39,315 nt of DNA from NCBI GenBank assembly GCA_018304055.1, contig JAGVWY010000005.1:1-39315 (forward strand). Direction: 5' to 3'. Position numbers and translations under genes: made by a program. How positions within the stretch are numbered: position 1 is the first letter of the stretch; each line of letters starts with the position of its first letter. Of this stretch, positions 26,791 through 36,188 are shown in pieces. The DNA comes from Candidatus Pacearchaeota archaeon (lineage in GTDB: Archaea; Nanobdellota; Nanobdellia; Pacearchaeales; GW2011-AR1). The notes under the pieces were generated by a model. That model was not told the DNA's origin, did no database searches, and worked only from the letters and a program-made list of their open reading frames with translations.

Positions 26791-27450
26791 TTAATAATCT
26801 TCTGGTATAAGGCTTCCAGAAAAGTTATCTCCTCTACTTATCTCAGGAGAATCACCCATGGGAGTTTCTGTATCAATAAGTTCGCTCTCCTCTCCTTCTG
26901 TTGGTTCTTTTTCTCTTCGTATAACTTTTACATTGTCCAATTTTACTGTTACTGGAATTGGAACAACTGCTGCTAACAAAGTAACAACAACCTCTCCTTT
27001 CGGTTTATCAACTCTGATAACCTTTGCCTTTTCTTTCTTAAAGGGTTCTCCGATAATCTCTACAATATCCCCTTTTTCTATATTAATCTCTTCTAATACT
27101 GGCTCAATCATATTTTTAATTTCGTCATAAGAAACAGTTTTTCCAATGATGCCTTTGACATAAGGAAGGTTATAGGCTGCTTCTTCTGCATTCTCTCTAT
27201 CTGCAGCTTCTAGAAATATATACCCCCTCAATCCATGAGGTCTTGCAAGAGAATACACTAATAAATTCTTTTTATGAATTTTGTCAGAGATTAATTCTAA
27301 GGCGCGATCTTCTTTGTTAGTTGTGACTTTTATAATGAAGATCTGACTCTCTTCAGGTTTTTCCTCGAGATTATTTTTAGGTTCTATATTTTCAACTTCA
27401 TTCTCCGTTCCTGTATTTTCAAATTCTAATTCTTCCATTTTTACGCCCAA
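26791..27450 (-). CDS. spt5: Transcription elongation factor Spt5/NusG
   Basis: NGN fold FIIKVTTNKEDRALELI...GLRGYIFLEAAD...VKGIIGKT, then KOW-like KGDIVEIIGEPFKKEKAKV. Acidic N- and C-terminal extensions. Confidence 0.9.
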   Translation of the reverse strand: MGVKMEELEFENTGTENEVENIEPKNNLEEKPEESQIFIIKVTTNKEDRALELISDKIHKKNLLVYSLARPHGLRGYIFLEAADRENAEEAAYNLPYVKGIIGKTVSYDEIKNMIEPVLEEINIEKGDIVEIIGEPFKKEKAKVIRVDKPKGEVVVTLLAAVVPIPVTVKLDNVKVIRREKEPTEGEESELIDTETPMGDSPEISRGDNFSGSLIPEDY

Positions 27451-27680
27451 CTAGCTATTAATATAATAGAAGCCGGTAATAATATTTAAGATTATGGGTT
27501 TAAAAAACTTTCGTTTTTTAACTCATTAAAATTTACATTTTGAAGATTTAAGAATTGTATAAACAATTTTCAAGCCACAAAAACCTTTGGTTTTTGATGT
27601 TTATGAATGTTATGACGTTTGTGATTTTATATATAAATATACCAACAACAAAAAAAGTAAAAATAGAATAATTCTCCAGT

Positions 27681-27959
27681 CTATTTGAATTTGTGATTTC
27701 TCTCCCATTTCTCTTTAAAATATTCTAAGTTTTTAATCCTTTCTGATAATCTGAGTTTTTCGTTAAATAATTTTATTTTTATTTTGTTGTCTTCAATTGA
27801 CTTGTAAATGTCAAACATAATGAATATAACTAAAGTAAGCATAATTAATCCGAAGAAAATTGCTTTTCCTTCAAAATCTGCTTCTCTGGGATCATAAAAT
27901 AATGAAAGAATGGCAAGTATTACTAAAGCCAATATCTGGATTACTGTTTCTTGTCTCAT
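27681..27959 (-). CDS. Small two-TM membrane protein with coiled-coil tail
   Basis: 92-aa ORF with two hydrophobic segments and a charged C-terminus. Confidence 0.55.
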   Translation of the reverse strand: MRQETVIQILALVILAILSLFYDPREADFEGKAIFFGLIMLTLVIFIMFDIYKSIEDNKIKIKLFNEKLRLSERIKNLEYFKEKWERNHKFK

Positions 27960-28013
27960 TTAAAAGTAGAATTAATATCAACATATTTAAGAATTATTAT
28001 AACAGAAGAATAA

Positions 28014-28187
28014 TTACTTCAAGCCAAAATATCCAAAAATCATTGAAATGGCAAATCCTATAAAGCCCACTACAACAAGTCCTATTGCAGAAACTTTTGC
28101 AACTGTTTTAAATTCATAAGAATCTGGCTTTTTCAAAAGATGCCAAACTCTTGTACATTGTTTTGCGAATGATTTGAAGTTAAACAT
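28014..28187 (-). CDS. secE: SecE/Sec61-gamma translocase subunit (missed by the ORF track)
   Basis: Translates to MFNFKSFAKQCTRVWHLLKKPDSYEFKTVAKVSAIGLVVVGFIGFAISMIFGYFGLK*, in the SecE-Spt5-L11 order. Confidence 0.9.
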   Translation of the reverse strand: MFNFKSFAKQCTRVWHLLKKPDSYEFKTVAKVSAIGLVVVGFIGFAISMIFGYFGLK

Positions 28188-28237
28188 GATAATAATTAGA
28201 AGAAAGGATTTTTAAAGTTTTAGGAATATAAAGTTTT

Positions 28238-28609
28238 ATGAAAGACAAGGCAAGTTTAACATCTAATAATGTAGAAGACATTGATGATTTAACTAAAAAA
28301 ATGTGTAGGGCTTGTGAAGGATTTGATAAGCCGATGAATTTAAAAGAAGCCGAAAAGTATCTGAAGAAAATTAATAATTGGAAATTAATTGATAATGGAA
28401 AAGCTATTGAAAAAGAGTTTTCATTTAAAGATTTTAAAGAAGCTCTTGAATTTGTAAATAAGATTGGTGAGATTGCAGAAAAAGAAGGCCATCATCCAGA
28501 TATAAACTTGCATAGTTATAAAAAAGTTAGAGTAAAGCTTTGGACACACGCTATTAAAGGATTGTCTGAGAATGATTTTATCGAGGCTGCAAAGATAGAT
28601 GCGATTTAG
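28238..28609 (+). CDS. Pterin-4a-carbinolamine dehydratase
   Basis: NNWKLI...EKEGHHPDINLHSYKKVRVKLWTHAIKGLSENDFIEAAKID. Confidence 0.9.
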   Translation: MKDKASLTSNNVEDIDDLTKKMCRACEGFDKPMNLKEAEKYLKKINNWKLIDNGKAIEKEFSFKDFKEALEFVNKIGEIAEKEGHHPDINLHSYKKVRVKLWTHAIKGLSENDFIEAAKIDAI

Positions 28610-28702
28610 GATTTTGGTGATTCTGAAATTTTTTAAATGTTCTGTTATAACGGAGAATTAAACTTAATGCATTTGCTATAGAATTAGTACTTACAATGTA
28701 GG

Positions 28703-29527
28703 TTATATCAATGCTTCATTTCTATAAGTAAAAAGACTTCGGAAAAACCAATACATTGCATATAATTCAAGGGCAAATGGAAAATAACCTAAATAACCTA
28801 AAACAGGCATTTCAAAAATCTTGAAAAATCCAACGAAAGGAATGTCATACTTCCATTTAATAACTGCCCAATAATTCCAGAATTCCCATAAAAATCCAAG
28901 AATTATTCCTGCAAGTAACAATGAGAGAGGAGTTGAGATATTTTTATCTTTTAAATGGCCTATTACACTTGGCTGTTTGTTCATATAATTTATTGGATCA
29001 AGCAAAAGAAAGAAGGACAACCAAATTAATGGAAATGTGAATCTGGGAAAAAATATGGGAAGGAAAAAACAAAAAATTCCTAGAATTATCATTATGTAAA
29101 GCAAAGACTTAGAAAAATTATATTTGCGTTTTAATTTTATTTTGTCAAATAAATGAATTGATTTAATTAAAGATGAAGTTTCAAAAAATGCAGGAAGAAC
29201 AGTTGAAAATGATATAACTTTAAATAATTCTTGAAATGAACCTAATCCTTCAGTTCCTATATATTCCCAGTTTTTTACAAAAATATTAAGGAATTCAAAT
29301 GTATACCAGAAAAAAATTGATAAAACAAATAATCCTATAAAACTGAAAAAATGATTGTTAATAAGAGAATTTTTCCTTATTTTATAGACAAGTGCATCAA
29401 TAACAAGAATGTATGAAAACCAGATTAAAGGAAAGTATAAACTTGCTAATGGTTCTATTTTTAAAAAGAAATTAATTTCTACTAATACTATGATAATAAG
29501 TCCAATAATCCCATATTTTTTGAGCAT
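28703..29527 (-). CDS. Polytopic membrane protein
   Basis: 274-aa ORF with multiple hydrophobic segments. Confidence 0.65.
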   Translation of the reverse strand: MLKKYGIIGLIIIVLVEINFFLKIEPLASLYFPLIWFSYILVIDALVYKIRKNSLINNHFFSFIGLFVLSIFFWYTFEFLNIFVKNWEYIGTEGLGSFQELFKVISFSTVLPAFFETSSLIKSIHLFDKIKLKRKYNFSKSLLYIMIILGIFCFFLPIFFPRFTFPLIWLSFFLLLDPINYMNKQPSVIGHLKDKNISTPLSLLLAGIILGFLWEFWNYWAVIKWKYDIPFVGFFKIFEMPVLGYLGYFPFALELYAMYWFFRSLFTYRNEALI

Positions 29528-29593
29528 GAAAAAATAAAGATTAAAGAGATTTTAAAGGTATTGAAATAATTTCAGTTATTTGATATAAATATC

Positions 29594-30013
29594 TCACTGC
29601 CACACTGCAAGAATTCCTCCCATAATAAGTAGAGAGATAAAATGATAAGTAATATTGATAAAATAAAAAACAAGTTTTTTACCTTCCCATAAAATACTTC
29701 CTAAAAGAACAGGAACAAAAAATCCAAGCCAAATCCAAAATCCATTTGTCATTCCTAAAAGAAATGTTGTTGAGCCTGTATAATCTACAAAATGAGCTAG
29801 GACATAAGCCATTAATAATGAACCAAGAAACGCGAATAAATATCTCCATGACATACCTTTTTTATGTTTTTCCATGAATTCTTTAGTTAATCCAGCAGAT
29901 TTCATCCAAGCATTACCAAACAGAAGAGGAGAATACCATAATGCACCAAGAATCATAGATATAATTGCAGCAACTAATACAGCTAAATAATTAATAGAAA
30001 CTTCAATTGCCAT
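29594..30013 (-). CDS. DUF1761-like membrane protein
   Basis: VSINYLAVLVAAIISMILGALWYSPLLFGNAWMKSAGLTKE. Confidence 0.75.
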   Translation of the reverse strand: MAIEVSINYLAVLVAAIISMILGALWYSPLLFGNAWMKSAGLTKEFMEKHKKGMSWRYLFAFLGSLLMAYVLAHFVDYTGSTTFLLGMTNGFWIWLGFFVPVLLGSILWEGKKLVFYFINITYHFISLLIMGGILAVWQ

Positions 30014-30209
30014 GTAATTTTATTGATTCTTAGATTTAAATATGTTTCTTTTTTATTGTCAATAATTAACATATAGTTTTATTTTGGTTTAATTTTATGG
30101 ATTCACATTGTGTTTATAATAGTTAAGTCACATTTGTGAGTTATTATCATAGAAAATCATAGAAAAATCAAGAACTCAACATTTTTAAAATACAATCCTT
30201 TATATTTAT

Positions 30210-31319
30210 ATGAAAAAAAAGGGGTTTTTTAAGGATCCGATGAATCTTCTAGAATTTTCTAGATTTTTTCCTAAAAAATCAGGAAAAACCGGGAAGCCAC
30301 CGGGAACTGTGCAATATCTAGGGAAGAAAAGAATTGAAGACGTCACTATAAATATTGCTACATATGATTACTTGGAATATTTTGAGAAAACTACTAAAGA
30401 TGTTAACGAGATTAAAAAGTATATTAATAAAAAAAAGATGTTGTGGATTAACGTTAACGGCGTCCATAAAACAGAGATTATAGAAAAAATAGGAGAGATA
30501 TTTAAACTACATCCGTTGTTGTTAGAGGATATTGCAAATGTTGATCAAAGGCCAAAGATAGAATATTATGATGACTTAATTTTTGTTATTTTCAAAATTT
30601 TTTCTTTTAATGAAACTAAAAAAACACTAACAAGTGAACAAATTAGCTTGATAATTGGAAAAAATTTTGTTTTGTCTTTTCAGGAAAATGATAAAGATGA
30701 TTTTGATATTATAAGAAACAGATTAAAAAAAAGCGGAAATAAAATTAGAAAACTTGGAAGTGATTATTTAATGTATACATTAATGGACTACATAATTGAT
30801 AGTTATTTCATTGTTTTAGAGAATATCGGTGAATATATTGAGCAAGTTGAACAAGATACTATTTTTAATCCAAGCATAAAAACACAAAATGAGATTTATA
30901 GTTTAAAAAGGGAATTAATATTATTAAGGAAATCTGTATGGCCACTTAGAGAAGTTCTAAGCTCTCTTCAAAGAGAAAATAATAAGTTAATTAGTAAAGA
31001 AATTTTATTTTTTTTAAGAGATATTTATGACCACACTATTCAGATAATAGATACTGTTGAAACATTCAGAGATATGCTTTCAGGAATGTTAGATTTATAT
31101 TTATCAAATGTAAGTAATAAGATGAATGAAGTTATGAAAATATTAACTGTAATTGCTACAATTTTTATTCCTTTAACTTTTATCGTCGGGATTTATGGAA
31201 TGAATTTTAGATATATGCCTGAATTAGAAATTTGGTGGTTTTATCCATCGTTATGGGGGGTAATGGTTGGAGTAGCCTTACTTATGTTTTTTGCTTTTAA
31301 AAAGAAAGGGTGGGTTTAA
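30210..31319 (+). CDS. corA: CorA-type Mg2+/Co2+ transporter
   Basis: C-terminal TM with FIPLTFIVGIYGMNFRYMPEL (GMN motif). Confidence 0.92.
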   Translation: MKKKGFFKDPMNLLEFSRFFPKKSGKTGKPPGTVQYLGKKRIEDVTINIATYDYLEYFEKTTKDVNEIKKYINKKKMLWINVNGVHKTEIIEKIGEIFKLHPLLLEDIANVDQRPKIEYYDDLIFVIFKIFSFNETKKTLTSEQISLIIGKNFVLSFQENDKDDFDIIRNRLKKSGNKIRKLGSDYLMYTLMDYIIDSYFIVLENIGEYIEQVEQDTIFNPSIKTQNEIYSLKRELILLRKSVWPLREVLSSLQRENNKLISKEILFFLRDIYDHTIQIIDTVETFRDMLSGMLDLYLSNVSNKMNEVMKILTVIATIFIPLTFIVGIYGMNFRYMPELEIWWFYPSLWGVMVGVALLMFFAFKKKGWV

Positions 31320-32419
31320 CTCCTAAAAAATTGTCTATAAACATTATGTCCATATTTTGAGAAATTTTCCCAATATCCTGTAAAACATTGATTTAATGAA
31401 ATGCCTGCTTTTTCAGATTCTTTAATATCATCTAAAGATTCTATTCCACCGGTTCTTATTACATGAAATTCTTGTGAAGGTTTTCCATGATTAAGATATT
31501 CAACTGCACTTGAACATATTTCTAATGATTTAGCTTTTAAAACTTTTCCAGAAACTCCTCCTCCAAATGTTTTAGTGAAATAATCAAATAGTTTTCTTTC
31601 TGCATGATGTATTTTTTTTCTTATTTCTAAATAATTTGTAGATGTATTGCCAAAATTAACGCCATCATAACCTAATTTAAATAATAAATCCATTAGAAAA
31701 GGAATTTGTTCTTTTTGCGTATCATTTGAAAATTTAACAATAACCGGAAGATTTCTAGTTATTTGATCTAAAAAATTCTCTTTTATGAATTTTAACCTGT
31801 ATTCTAAACTATTATATTCTTTATTTTGCGAAATGTTGGGACAACTTTCGTTAATCTCAATAAAATCAACTCCTGCTTTTTCATACATTTTTAATGATGA
31901 AGTAAATAATTTTAACCAATCAAATGCATGAAGATCAGAAGATGCACTTAAACTCCATCCAACTGGAAAATTCTCGTATTTTATTATTTTTTCTAGTCTA
32001 TTACTATTGATAAAATCCCCATCATTAGGTAAGCCAAGAAAATTTGATGCACAATTTGATTTAGGATATGGAACAAATGGTTGTAATATTCCTTGACCAT
32101 TATTTCCTATTCTCCAATTAATCGTGGATGTTCCTCCTAGATAAGCTCCAGCTCCTTGTCTATAAGAATGTTCATACCATTCACAATTTTTGAACATTCC
32201 TGCTGCGTTCATTATAGGAGAGCGAAAAGTTAATCCCCATAATTTTCTATGATATTCTATTGGAGGATGGAAAATTTCTTCAGGAATTTCATCTTCATTT
32301 AATTTTTTTATTAATTTAATTCTAGCTCTTGAATATTGAGAAATTACAAAATGAGGTGGTAAAGAGACTATATATGGACGAATAAATGATTCTAATTTTG
32401 ATAATGTTAAGAGTTTCAT
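31316..32419 (-). CDS. Dihydroorotate dehydrogenase family protein
   Basis: FRSPIMNAAGMFKN, INESCPNIS (Cys-type base), DGVNFGNTSTN, VIRTGGIESLDDI. Confidence 0.8.
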   Translation of the reverse strand: MKLLTLSKLESFIRPYIVSLPPHFVISQYSRARIKLIKKLNEDEIPEEIFHPPIEYHRKLWGLTFRSPIMNAAGMFKNCEWYEHSYRQGAGAYLGGTSTINWRIGNNGQGILQPFVPYPKSNCASNFLGLPNDGDFINSNRLEKIIKYENFPVGWSLSASSDLHAFDWLKLFTSSLKMYEKAGVDFIEINESCPNISQNKEYNSLEYRLKFIKENFLDQITRNLPVIVKFSNDTQKEQIPFLMDLLFKLGYDGVNFGNTSTNYLEIRKKIHHAERKLFDYFTKTFGGGVSGKVLKAKSLEICSSAVEYLNHGKPSQEFHVIRTGGIESLDDIKESEKAGISLNQCFTGYWENFSKYGHNVYRQFFRS

Positions 32420-32511
32420 TAATTAAGCAAAAATTTACTATTTTTATTTTTTATGGTGTCTTATTAAATAAGAATGATATGACTTTATAAATGGATAGAT
32501 TTAACATATAA

Positions 32512-33552
32512 TTATACTTCATTAAGTTCCTCTTCTAAAGATTCATAATAATTAAAACCATAATCATATGTTCTATCTTTTGTTTTTCTTCGTGATTTAT
32601 CTACATCTAGTTCAAATCTCTCCATTACATTTGAAAAAGTCAGTTTTTCTATTTCATCTTCAGAAAAATTATTTTTTCTTAAAAATTCATGAAATAAAGG
32701 CCAGTGTGGTAGACCTATAATTCCTGACAAATGATTATTTATTTTGTCCTTGACTGAATGAGGTGCATGATCTGTTTCTATCCAATTTATTTTTCCTTCT
32801 TTTAAATGATCTAACATTTTTTTTCGGGAATTATCAGATCTTAAAGGAGGATTCACTTTGTACATTATTCCATGTTCATTAAACATTTTGCTCCAATCAA
32901 AAATTAAATGATGTGGGCAAACTCCACAAGATATATCTAATTTTGATTTAGCTTTATTAACAATTTCAACAGCTCTTGGAGAAGAAATATGAGCTATATG
33001 CAATTTTCCTTTAAAGTTATATAGCTCTGCAAATTTTATTTGGTCTTTAATAGATTCAATCTCTGCTTTTTCTGGTCGAGCTAGACAATGAGTAAAAGGT
33101 TTTGAATGATTCCATAATTTGTGATTCATGTTAGATTCTTTTTCACAATGAACTGCTAAAATTCCTTCGTACCCTTCATTAGCTAAAGTTTCATAAATCA
33201 TTTGTTGATCTTCTTCTTTAATTATCCCGAGATTATTTGTTGAATGTCCAGCATACATTTTTATTCCAATGACTTCAGTGTATTCTCTAGCTAAATCAAT
33301 CGCATGTTTAACCTGTTCTCTATTTGATGTTAGACCAATATACAAATAATAAGAAACTTCTTTAACTCCTGAATTCTTTGCTAAAGAAATCCGCTCTTTA
33401 ACAGTTCCTTCATTTAATATTGGTGGATTAGTATTTGGCATATCACAAACAGCATCTACTCCCGAATCTAGTGCAACTTCTAATCCATGTTTAATAGTCT
33501 CCTTATATTTTTCATTAAAATCTCTTAAATGAACGTGACAATCTATATACAT
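32512..33552 (-). CDS. pyrC: Dihydroorotase
   Basis: DCHVHLRDF, AVCDMPNTNPP, KMYAGHSTNNLG, AHISSPRAVEIV, TDHAPH. Confidence 0.88.
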   Translation of the reverse strand: MYIDCHVHLRDFNEKYKETIKHGLEVALDSGVDAVCDMPNTNPPILNEGTVKERISLAKNSGVKEVSYYLYIGLTSNREQVKHAIDLAREYTEVIGIKMYAGHSTNNLGIIKEEDQQMIYETLANEGYEGILAVHCEKESNMNHKLWNHSKPFTHCLARPEKAEIESIKDQIKFAELYNFKGKLHIAHISSPRAVEIVNKAKSKLDISCGVCPHHLIFDWSKMFNEHGIMYKVNPPLRSDNSRKKMLDHLKEGKINWIETDHAPHSVKDKINNHLSGIIGLPHWPLFHEFLRKNNFSEDEIEKLTFSNVMERFELDVDKSRRKTKDRTYDYGFNYYESLEEELNEV

Positions 33553-33673
33553 GGAAAGATAATTTAAACTGTATTTATAAAAATTTATATTATAGTTAAA
33601 AATAATATTTTATATGAGTTTAGATAACTATTGTTAAGAGTATATTTATATAGGTGATGTGAGATAAATTGAA

Positions 33674-34150
33674 ATGAAAAAAGTTCATTATGCTATTGGG
33701 ATATTAAGAATAATTCTTGGATTAATTTTTTTATGGGCATTTTTTGATAAATTATTTGGTTTAGGATTTGCAACTCCCTACGATAAAGGATGGATTGAAG
33801 GAAATTCTCCAACTTATGGATTTTTAATGAGCACAAAAGGACCTTTTGCACCCTTATTTCAAGCTATTGCAGGTAATGTAATAATTGATATGTTGTTCAT
33901 GATTGGGTTACTTTTGATAGGATTAACGTTAGTGATTGGAATAATGGTAAATATTGCAGGTTATAGTGGATCTTTAATGATTTTTTTAATGTGGCTTGCG
34001 GTTTTGCCTCCGAAAAATCACCCTATTCTTGATGAGCATATTGTTTATATCTTTGTATTAATACTATTTATTTATTTTGAAGCTGGAAGTTATCTTGGAT
34101 TAGGAAAACAATGGAAAAGAATTGTTAACAGAAATAGATTTTTGCAATAA
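33674..34150 (+). CDS. DoxX/DoxD-like membrane protein
   Basis: RIILGLIFLWAFFDKLFGLGF...; multiple TM segments. Confidence 0.75.
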   Translation: MKKVHYAIGILRIILGLIFLWAFFDKLFGLGFATPYDKGWIEGNSPTYGFLMSTKGPFAPLFQAIAGNVIIDMLFMIGLLLIGLTLVIGIMVNIAGYSGSLMIFLMWLAVLPPKNHPILDEHIVYIFVLILFIYFEAGSYLGLGKQWKRIVNRNRFLQ

Positions 34151-35311
34151 TCACTCTAGAAATTCAATGCCAAATTCTTCTTCAAACTCATTATGTTGTT
34201 TAACTTCTTTTGGAATTTCTCCACCAACTATTTGAGAGCTTCTTACTCCTGTAATAATTATCATAACTCTAATAGACTTTTCCATTTCTGCAGAGATATT
34301 TGCACCCCAGATCATTTTTGCGTCGTTGCTTAACCTACCACCTACGTGAGAAATTATGGCTCGTGCTTCATCCAAAGACATATCAATTCCCCCAATAATA
34401 TTTACTAATGCTCCTGTTGCATTGGAAATATCAACATCTAATAATGGATTATTAATAGCTTTCTCAACTGATTCCAGCGCCCTATTTGCAGAATCAGATT
34501 CTCCCATGCCTATTAACGAAACTCCTCCATTTGTCATGACAGCTTTAACATCTGCAAAATCCAAATTAACTAACCCTGTTTTTGTAACTAATTCTGTTAC
34601 TCCCTTCACTGCATTTGTTAAGATTTCATCTGCGACTTTAAAAGCAGTTTGTAATGGCAGTTCTGGAGCAATTTCCAAAAGCTTATCATTTGGAATAATT
34701 ATCAATGTATCAACAACAGACTCCATTCTTTCTAAAGCGTATTCTGCATTTTCTATTCTTTTTTTTCCTTCTATAGTGAATGGCAGAGTTACAACACCTA
34801 TTGTCAATGCTCCTTGTTTTTTTGCCAACTCTGCAATAACTGGAGCTGCGCCACTTCCAGTTCCTCCTCCAAAACCACAGGTTACAAAAACCATATCGCA
34901 ATTAGCTAATCTTTTTTTTATGTCTTGTTCTGTTTCACGAGCAGCTTCTTCACCTATTTTAGGATCACTTCCTGCTCCCAATCCCATTGTTAATTCCCTT
35001 CCTATCAATATTTTGTAATCTGCATTAGTGTATAATAAATCTTGGGCATCTGTATTAACTGCTATGAATTCTCCTCCTTTAATACCAATTTCTTTCATCC
35101 TGCTTATAGTATTTCCCCCTCCACCACCAACTCCGAAAACTTTAACCTTGGAATGATGTTTTTTAAGAAGTTCTTCTAATTCTCTGTCTATTTCAGCTAA
35201 TTCAGGAGATCTATCAAATGATTTTTTAGAAAATCCCTCTTTTATAAAATCATGTTTTTCAGAAACCCCGTAACTTCTGTTGTAATCGTCTTTAAATACC
35301 TCTTCCATCAC
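34151..35311 (-). CDS. ftsZ: Cell division protein FtsZ
   Basis: Tubulin signature GFGGGTGSGAAPVIAELAK, VGGGGGNTISRMKE, VNTDAQDL. Confidence 0.97.
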   Translation of the reverse strand: MMEEVFKDDYNRSYGVSEKHDFIKEGFSKKSFDRSPELAEIDRELEELLKKHHSKVKVFGVGGGGGNTISRMKEIGIKGGEFIAVNTDAQDLLYTNADYKILIGRELTMGLGAGSDPKIGEEAARETEQDIKKRLANCDMVFVTCGFGGGTGSGAAPVIAELAKKQGALTIGVVTLPFTIEGKKRIENAEYALERMESVVDTLIIIPNDKLLEIAPELPLQTAFKVADEILTNAVKGVTELVTKTGLVNLDFADVKAVMTNGGVSLIGMGESDSANRALESVEKAINNPLLDVDISNATGALVNIIGGIDMSLDEARAIISHVGGRLSNDAKMIWGANISAEMEKSIRVMIIITGVRSSQIVGGEIPKEVKQHNEFEEEFGIEFLE

Positions 35312-35425
35312 TGAAAAAGTAATAATCTCTATTTAAAGATTATTGCAGTTTTATTATAGTTTTAGTTAAGTAATCTTGAATTGGATATTAATCTAAATTC
35401 TAGGTTACATAAAGAGATTATAGTA

Positions 35426-35620
35426 TTAATGAGAATTATCGTTTTCTATTATTTTTACTCTATCTTTATTTTTTTCTAGAATAATCTTGCAATCATTAAA
35501 TAATTTAATTCCTACTAACGAAAAATTTGAAGAAGTTGACAAGACAAATATTTCTTTTTCTTTATTGAATACATTGATATTTGCCTTATACAATTTAGTT
35601 ATTACTTTTTCTCCACTCAC
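35426..35620 (-). pseudogene. Possible C-terminal remnant of a retropepsin-like aspartic protease
   Basis: NFSLVGIKLFNDCKIILEKNKDRVKII resembles the C-terminal (L)LG...lf..f.i.fd strand region. No D-T/S-G catalytic motif. Confidence 0.3.
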
Positions 35621-35764
35621 AGTTTATATTCTGAAAATCCAAAATGAATTAACCCAAGGCTATGAATCGTGGTTTCTGATAGCATCATATAACTATTAAA
35701 ACCAGTATCAAGACAGTATCAAGAAGAAAATCAATATCATTCATATTGACAGTTAAAGATATTA

Positions 35765-35902
35765 TAGGGAATTTTGAAAAAATAGGAATAACAAAATTCT
35801 CTAAGAAGGACTCAGAGAACAAGTTCTCTGATACATTCAAAATCTTCGATTTTGAAGTCTTTGACGAATTTTCCTTCAGAAAACTGGGTTATTCAAAGTC
35901 CT
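35765..35902 (+). repeat. Family A twin-hairpin element, copy 3, with two nested hairpins
   Basis: TAGGGAATTTTG(35765-35776)/CAAAATTCTCTA(35792-35803); AGGACT(35807-35812)...CTTTGA(35859-35864) with TCAAAGTCCT(35893-35902). The insert holds CAGAGAAC-AA-GTTCTCTG and TTCAAAATC-TTC-GATTTTGAA. Confidence 0.75.
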
Positions 35903-35919
35903 CTACAGGGAACCCGGAT

Positions 35920-36164
35920 TTAAAGCATCCTTTTATTAGTTGAGTCATTATAAGTTCCTACTAGATACGCTGTTTCAAATCCTATTCTTTTAAAAAAAAA
36001 TTTTTATTTGGATGTTGTTTTTTTGCTCTTTTATATGCTTCTATTTAATTTTCATCTATAAAATAATCTCCTGATTCTGGTTCTATAACTAAGATTTTTC
36101 CCTTGTCTTCTGGAAATTTTTCATTTATTTCTTTAAATATCATATTTACTTTATTAGATTCCAT
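35920..36164 (-). pseudogene. Frameshifted remnant of a small protein (possibly DUF5678-like)
   Basis: Reads MESNKVNMIFKEINEKFPEDKGKILVIEPESGDYFIDEN*IEAYKRAKKQHPNKNFF[frameshift in T9]KRIGFETAYLVGTYNDSTNKRML*. One in-frame stop plus one homopolymer frameshift. Confidence 0.5.
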
Positions 36165-36188
36165 TTTTATATTAATATTAGGAAATAT

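Noticed and set aside
34356-35018. 220-aa + strand ORF opposite ftsZ
   Set aside because: Fully antisense to a clear FtsZ; composition is the mirror of the coding strand with no domain.
35746-35943. 65-aa + ORF
   Set aside because: Coincides with family A copy 3; its residues are explained by inverted-repeat sequence.
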